NCBI RefSeq assembly: GCF_937958535.1 | Contig: NZ_CALGNQ010000206.1 | Coordinates: forward strand, 1 to 7,063 | Direction of reading: 5' to 3' | DNA: 7,063 nt | Source: an uncultured Georgenia sp. | GTDB taxonomy: Bacteria; Actinomycetota; Actinomycetes; Actinomycetales; Actinomycetaceae | Shown: piece after piece, positions 6,278 to 7,063 of the stretch | How the letters are laid out: each line of letters opens with the position of its first letter | Position numbering within the stretch: the first letter of the stretch is position 1 | Position numbers and translations under genes: made by a program | The notes under the pieces: generated by a model | Told to the model about the DNA's origin: nothing | Database searches by the model: none | Seen by the model: only the letters and a program-made list of their open reading frames with translations

Positions 6278-6286
6278 TCCTCCTCC
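6278..6286 (-). promoter_or_regulatory. Strong Shine-Dalgarno of the DUF3817-guaA operon
   Basis: On the minus strand GGAGGAGGA precedes CCG and the GTG start. It is by far the strongest ribosome site of the operon. The two downstream genes have poor sites of their own, which fits translation of guaA being coupled to this first gene. Confidence 0.8.
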
Positions 6287-6371
6287 GACCCGCCCGCGCG
6301 GGTCACCTCCCCAGTGTCTCAGGCCCCCGCGGCGGCAGGAAAACAGGCTGCTGGGCCGCTTCGCGGACGCA

Positions 6372-6377
6372 TAGGCT
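6372..6377 (+). promoter_or_regulatory. -10 box for a leaderless ABC exporter transcript
   Basis: TAGGCT fits the actinobacterial TANNNT -10 consensus and ends 7 nt before the GTG at 6385. Transcription would therefore start at or within one base of the start codon. No Shine-Dalgarno lies in between, consistent with leaderless initiation. A -35 hexamer is not obvious. I saw no clear promoter for the opposite-strand operon in the rest of 6275-6384. Confidence 0.6.
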
Positions 6378-6384
6378 CCGGTGC

Positions 6385-7063
6385 GTGCTCGACGTCCCGA
6401 CCGGTCACCCCGGTCACCCTCCGCTGCACTCCCCGATGGCCTACCTCACCTGGGTCGGGCGGCGGGGACGGCGGGTCCTCCTGCCCGCCGCCGTCCTCAC
6501 CACGGCGGTGTCGCTCGCCGGTGCCGCGGTCCCGCTGCTCCTCGGCCTGGCACTGGACACCGGGCTGGCGGAGGGCGTGTCCGCCCGGCTGCTGTGGCTC
6601 GCCCTCGTCATCGTCGCCGTCGGCGTGTTCGGGGCGGTGACGACGAGCGTGGGGCACGCTGCCGAGGTCGGCGGCTGGATGCACGGGTCGTTCACCACCA
6701 CCCGGCTCGTCGGCCACCACGTGAGCCGTACCGGCCCGGCGATCGGTGAGGAGCTGCCCACCGGCGAGGTGGTCAGTGCGGTCGCGAACGACTCCTTCCA
6801 GGTCGGCAACGTCCTGGAGCTGCTGCCCGCCTTCGTCGGCGGTCTCGTCGGCTACCTGGCCGTCACCGGCTACATGCTCCGGCAGTCGCCGAGCCTCGGC
6901 GTGGTCGTCGCGCTCGGGCTGCCCGTGGTCACCGTCGTCGTCTCCTTCCTCATCCGGCCGCTGCAGGCGCGGCAGAAGGCGCAGCGTGACGCCGCCGGGC
7001 GGCTGGCGACGCTGGCCACCGACACCGTCTCCGGGCTGCGCATCCTGCGCGGGATCGGCGGGG
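6385..7063 (+). CDS. ABC exporter subunit, N-terminal transmembrane domain (partial, runs off the window)
   Basis: This is the first 226 residues of an ABC transporter of the fused TMD-NBD exporter type; the nucleotide-binding domain would lie beyond the right edge. A His/Pro-rich N-terminus (HPGHPPLHSP) is followed by membrane segments at about 31-57 (ending VPLLLGLALDTGL, typical of TM1), 69-88, 146-164 and 171-190. Between them lies the family-typical cytoplasmic stretch GEELPTGEVVSAVANDSFQVG (about 121-141, the coupling region with the TGE...ND pattern). After TM4 comes RPLQARQKAQRDAAGRLATLATDTVSGLRILRGIGG, the usual linker before TM5. The frame is open to the edge. The GTG at 6385 is chosen from the -10 box position; an ATG at 6436 would be an alternative, also without a ribosome site. 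Substrate unknown. Divergent from the DUF3817-guaA operon. Confidence 0.88.
   Translation, partial: MLDVPTGHPGHPPLHSPMAYLTWVGRRGRRVLLPAAVLTTAVSLAGAAVPLLLGLALDTGLAEGVSARLLWLALVIVAVGVFGAVTTSVGHAAEVGGWMHGSFTTTRLVGHHVSRTGPAIGEELPTGEVVSAVANDSFQVGNVLELLPAFVGGLVGYLAVTGYMLRQSPSLGVVVALGLPVVTVVVSFLIRPLQARQKAQRDAAGRLATLATDTVSGLRILRGIGG

Noticed and set aside
1..7063. CRISPR arrays, insertion sequences, tRNA/rRNA genes, prophage or defence genes
   Set aside because: I saw no regularly spaced repeats, transposase motifs, RNA-gene signatures or defence domains; every gap between genes is shorter than 160 nt and holds only the sites listed.

Overview
The window is very GC-rich DNA (about 78% in a 50-base stretch I counted; C or G at almost every third codon position). 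It has frequent GTG starts, leaderless-type promoters and hairpins without U-tracts. All of this points to an actinobacterium. The gene set (PspC-type membrane protein, DUF3817 protein, guaA, family-4 glycosyltransferase) resembles the guaA neighbourhood of many Actinomycetota. A Micrococcales-type organism is plausible, but I cannot fix a genus from the sequence alone.

Layout. The plus-strand left part holds the 3' portion of a PspC-family membrane protein, cut at the window edge, and a 69-residue two-helix membrane protein overlapping it by 4 nt. A perfect 22-bp hairpin terminator follows, then a lone lipoprotein gene of unknown function (1560-2360). A second hairpin, nearly identical to the first, separates this gene from the minus-strand block. 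Reading right to left, that block is DUF3817 membrane protein (6274-5858), GMP synthase guaA (5861-4263) and a GT-B glycosyltransferase (about 4266-3070). Each junction is a 4-nt GTGA stop/start overlap, so the three look like one translationally coupled operon. Downstream lies a small two-helix membrane protein (2947-2435) of the type often mislabelled 'aromatic ring-opening dioxygenase LigA'. Its upstream region contains a perfect 16-bp palindrome. At the right edge, divergent from the DUF3817 gene, is the first third or so of an ABC exporter subunit with a promoter placed for leaderless transcription; it runs off the window.

Most of the window is ordinary housekeeping and envelope-associated sequence, and I do not see a clear new multi-gene system. 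The points worth a second look are: the AT-richer first 50 bases, which carry adjacent SacI and XbaI sites and break the PspC reading frame (most likely a linker or assembly artefact); the twin hairpins bracketing the lipoprotein gene; the palindromic operator candidate; the leaderless exporter start; and the tight coupling of guaA to a glycosyltransferase.
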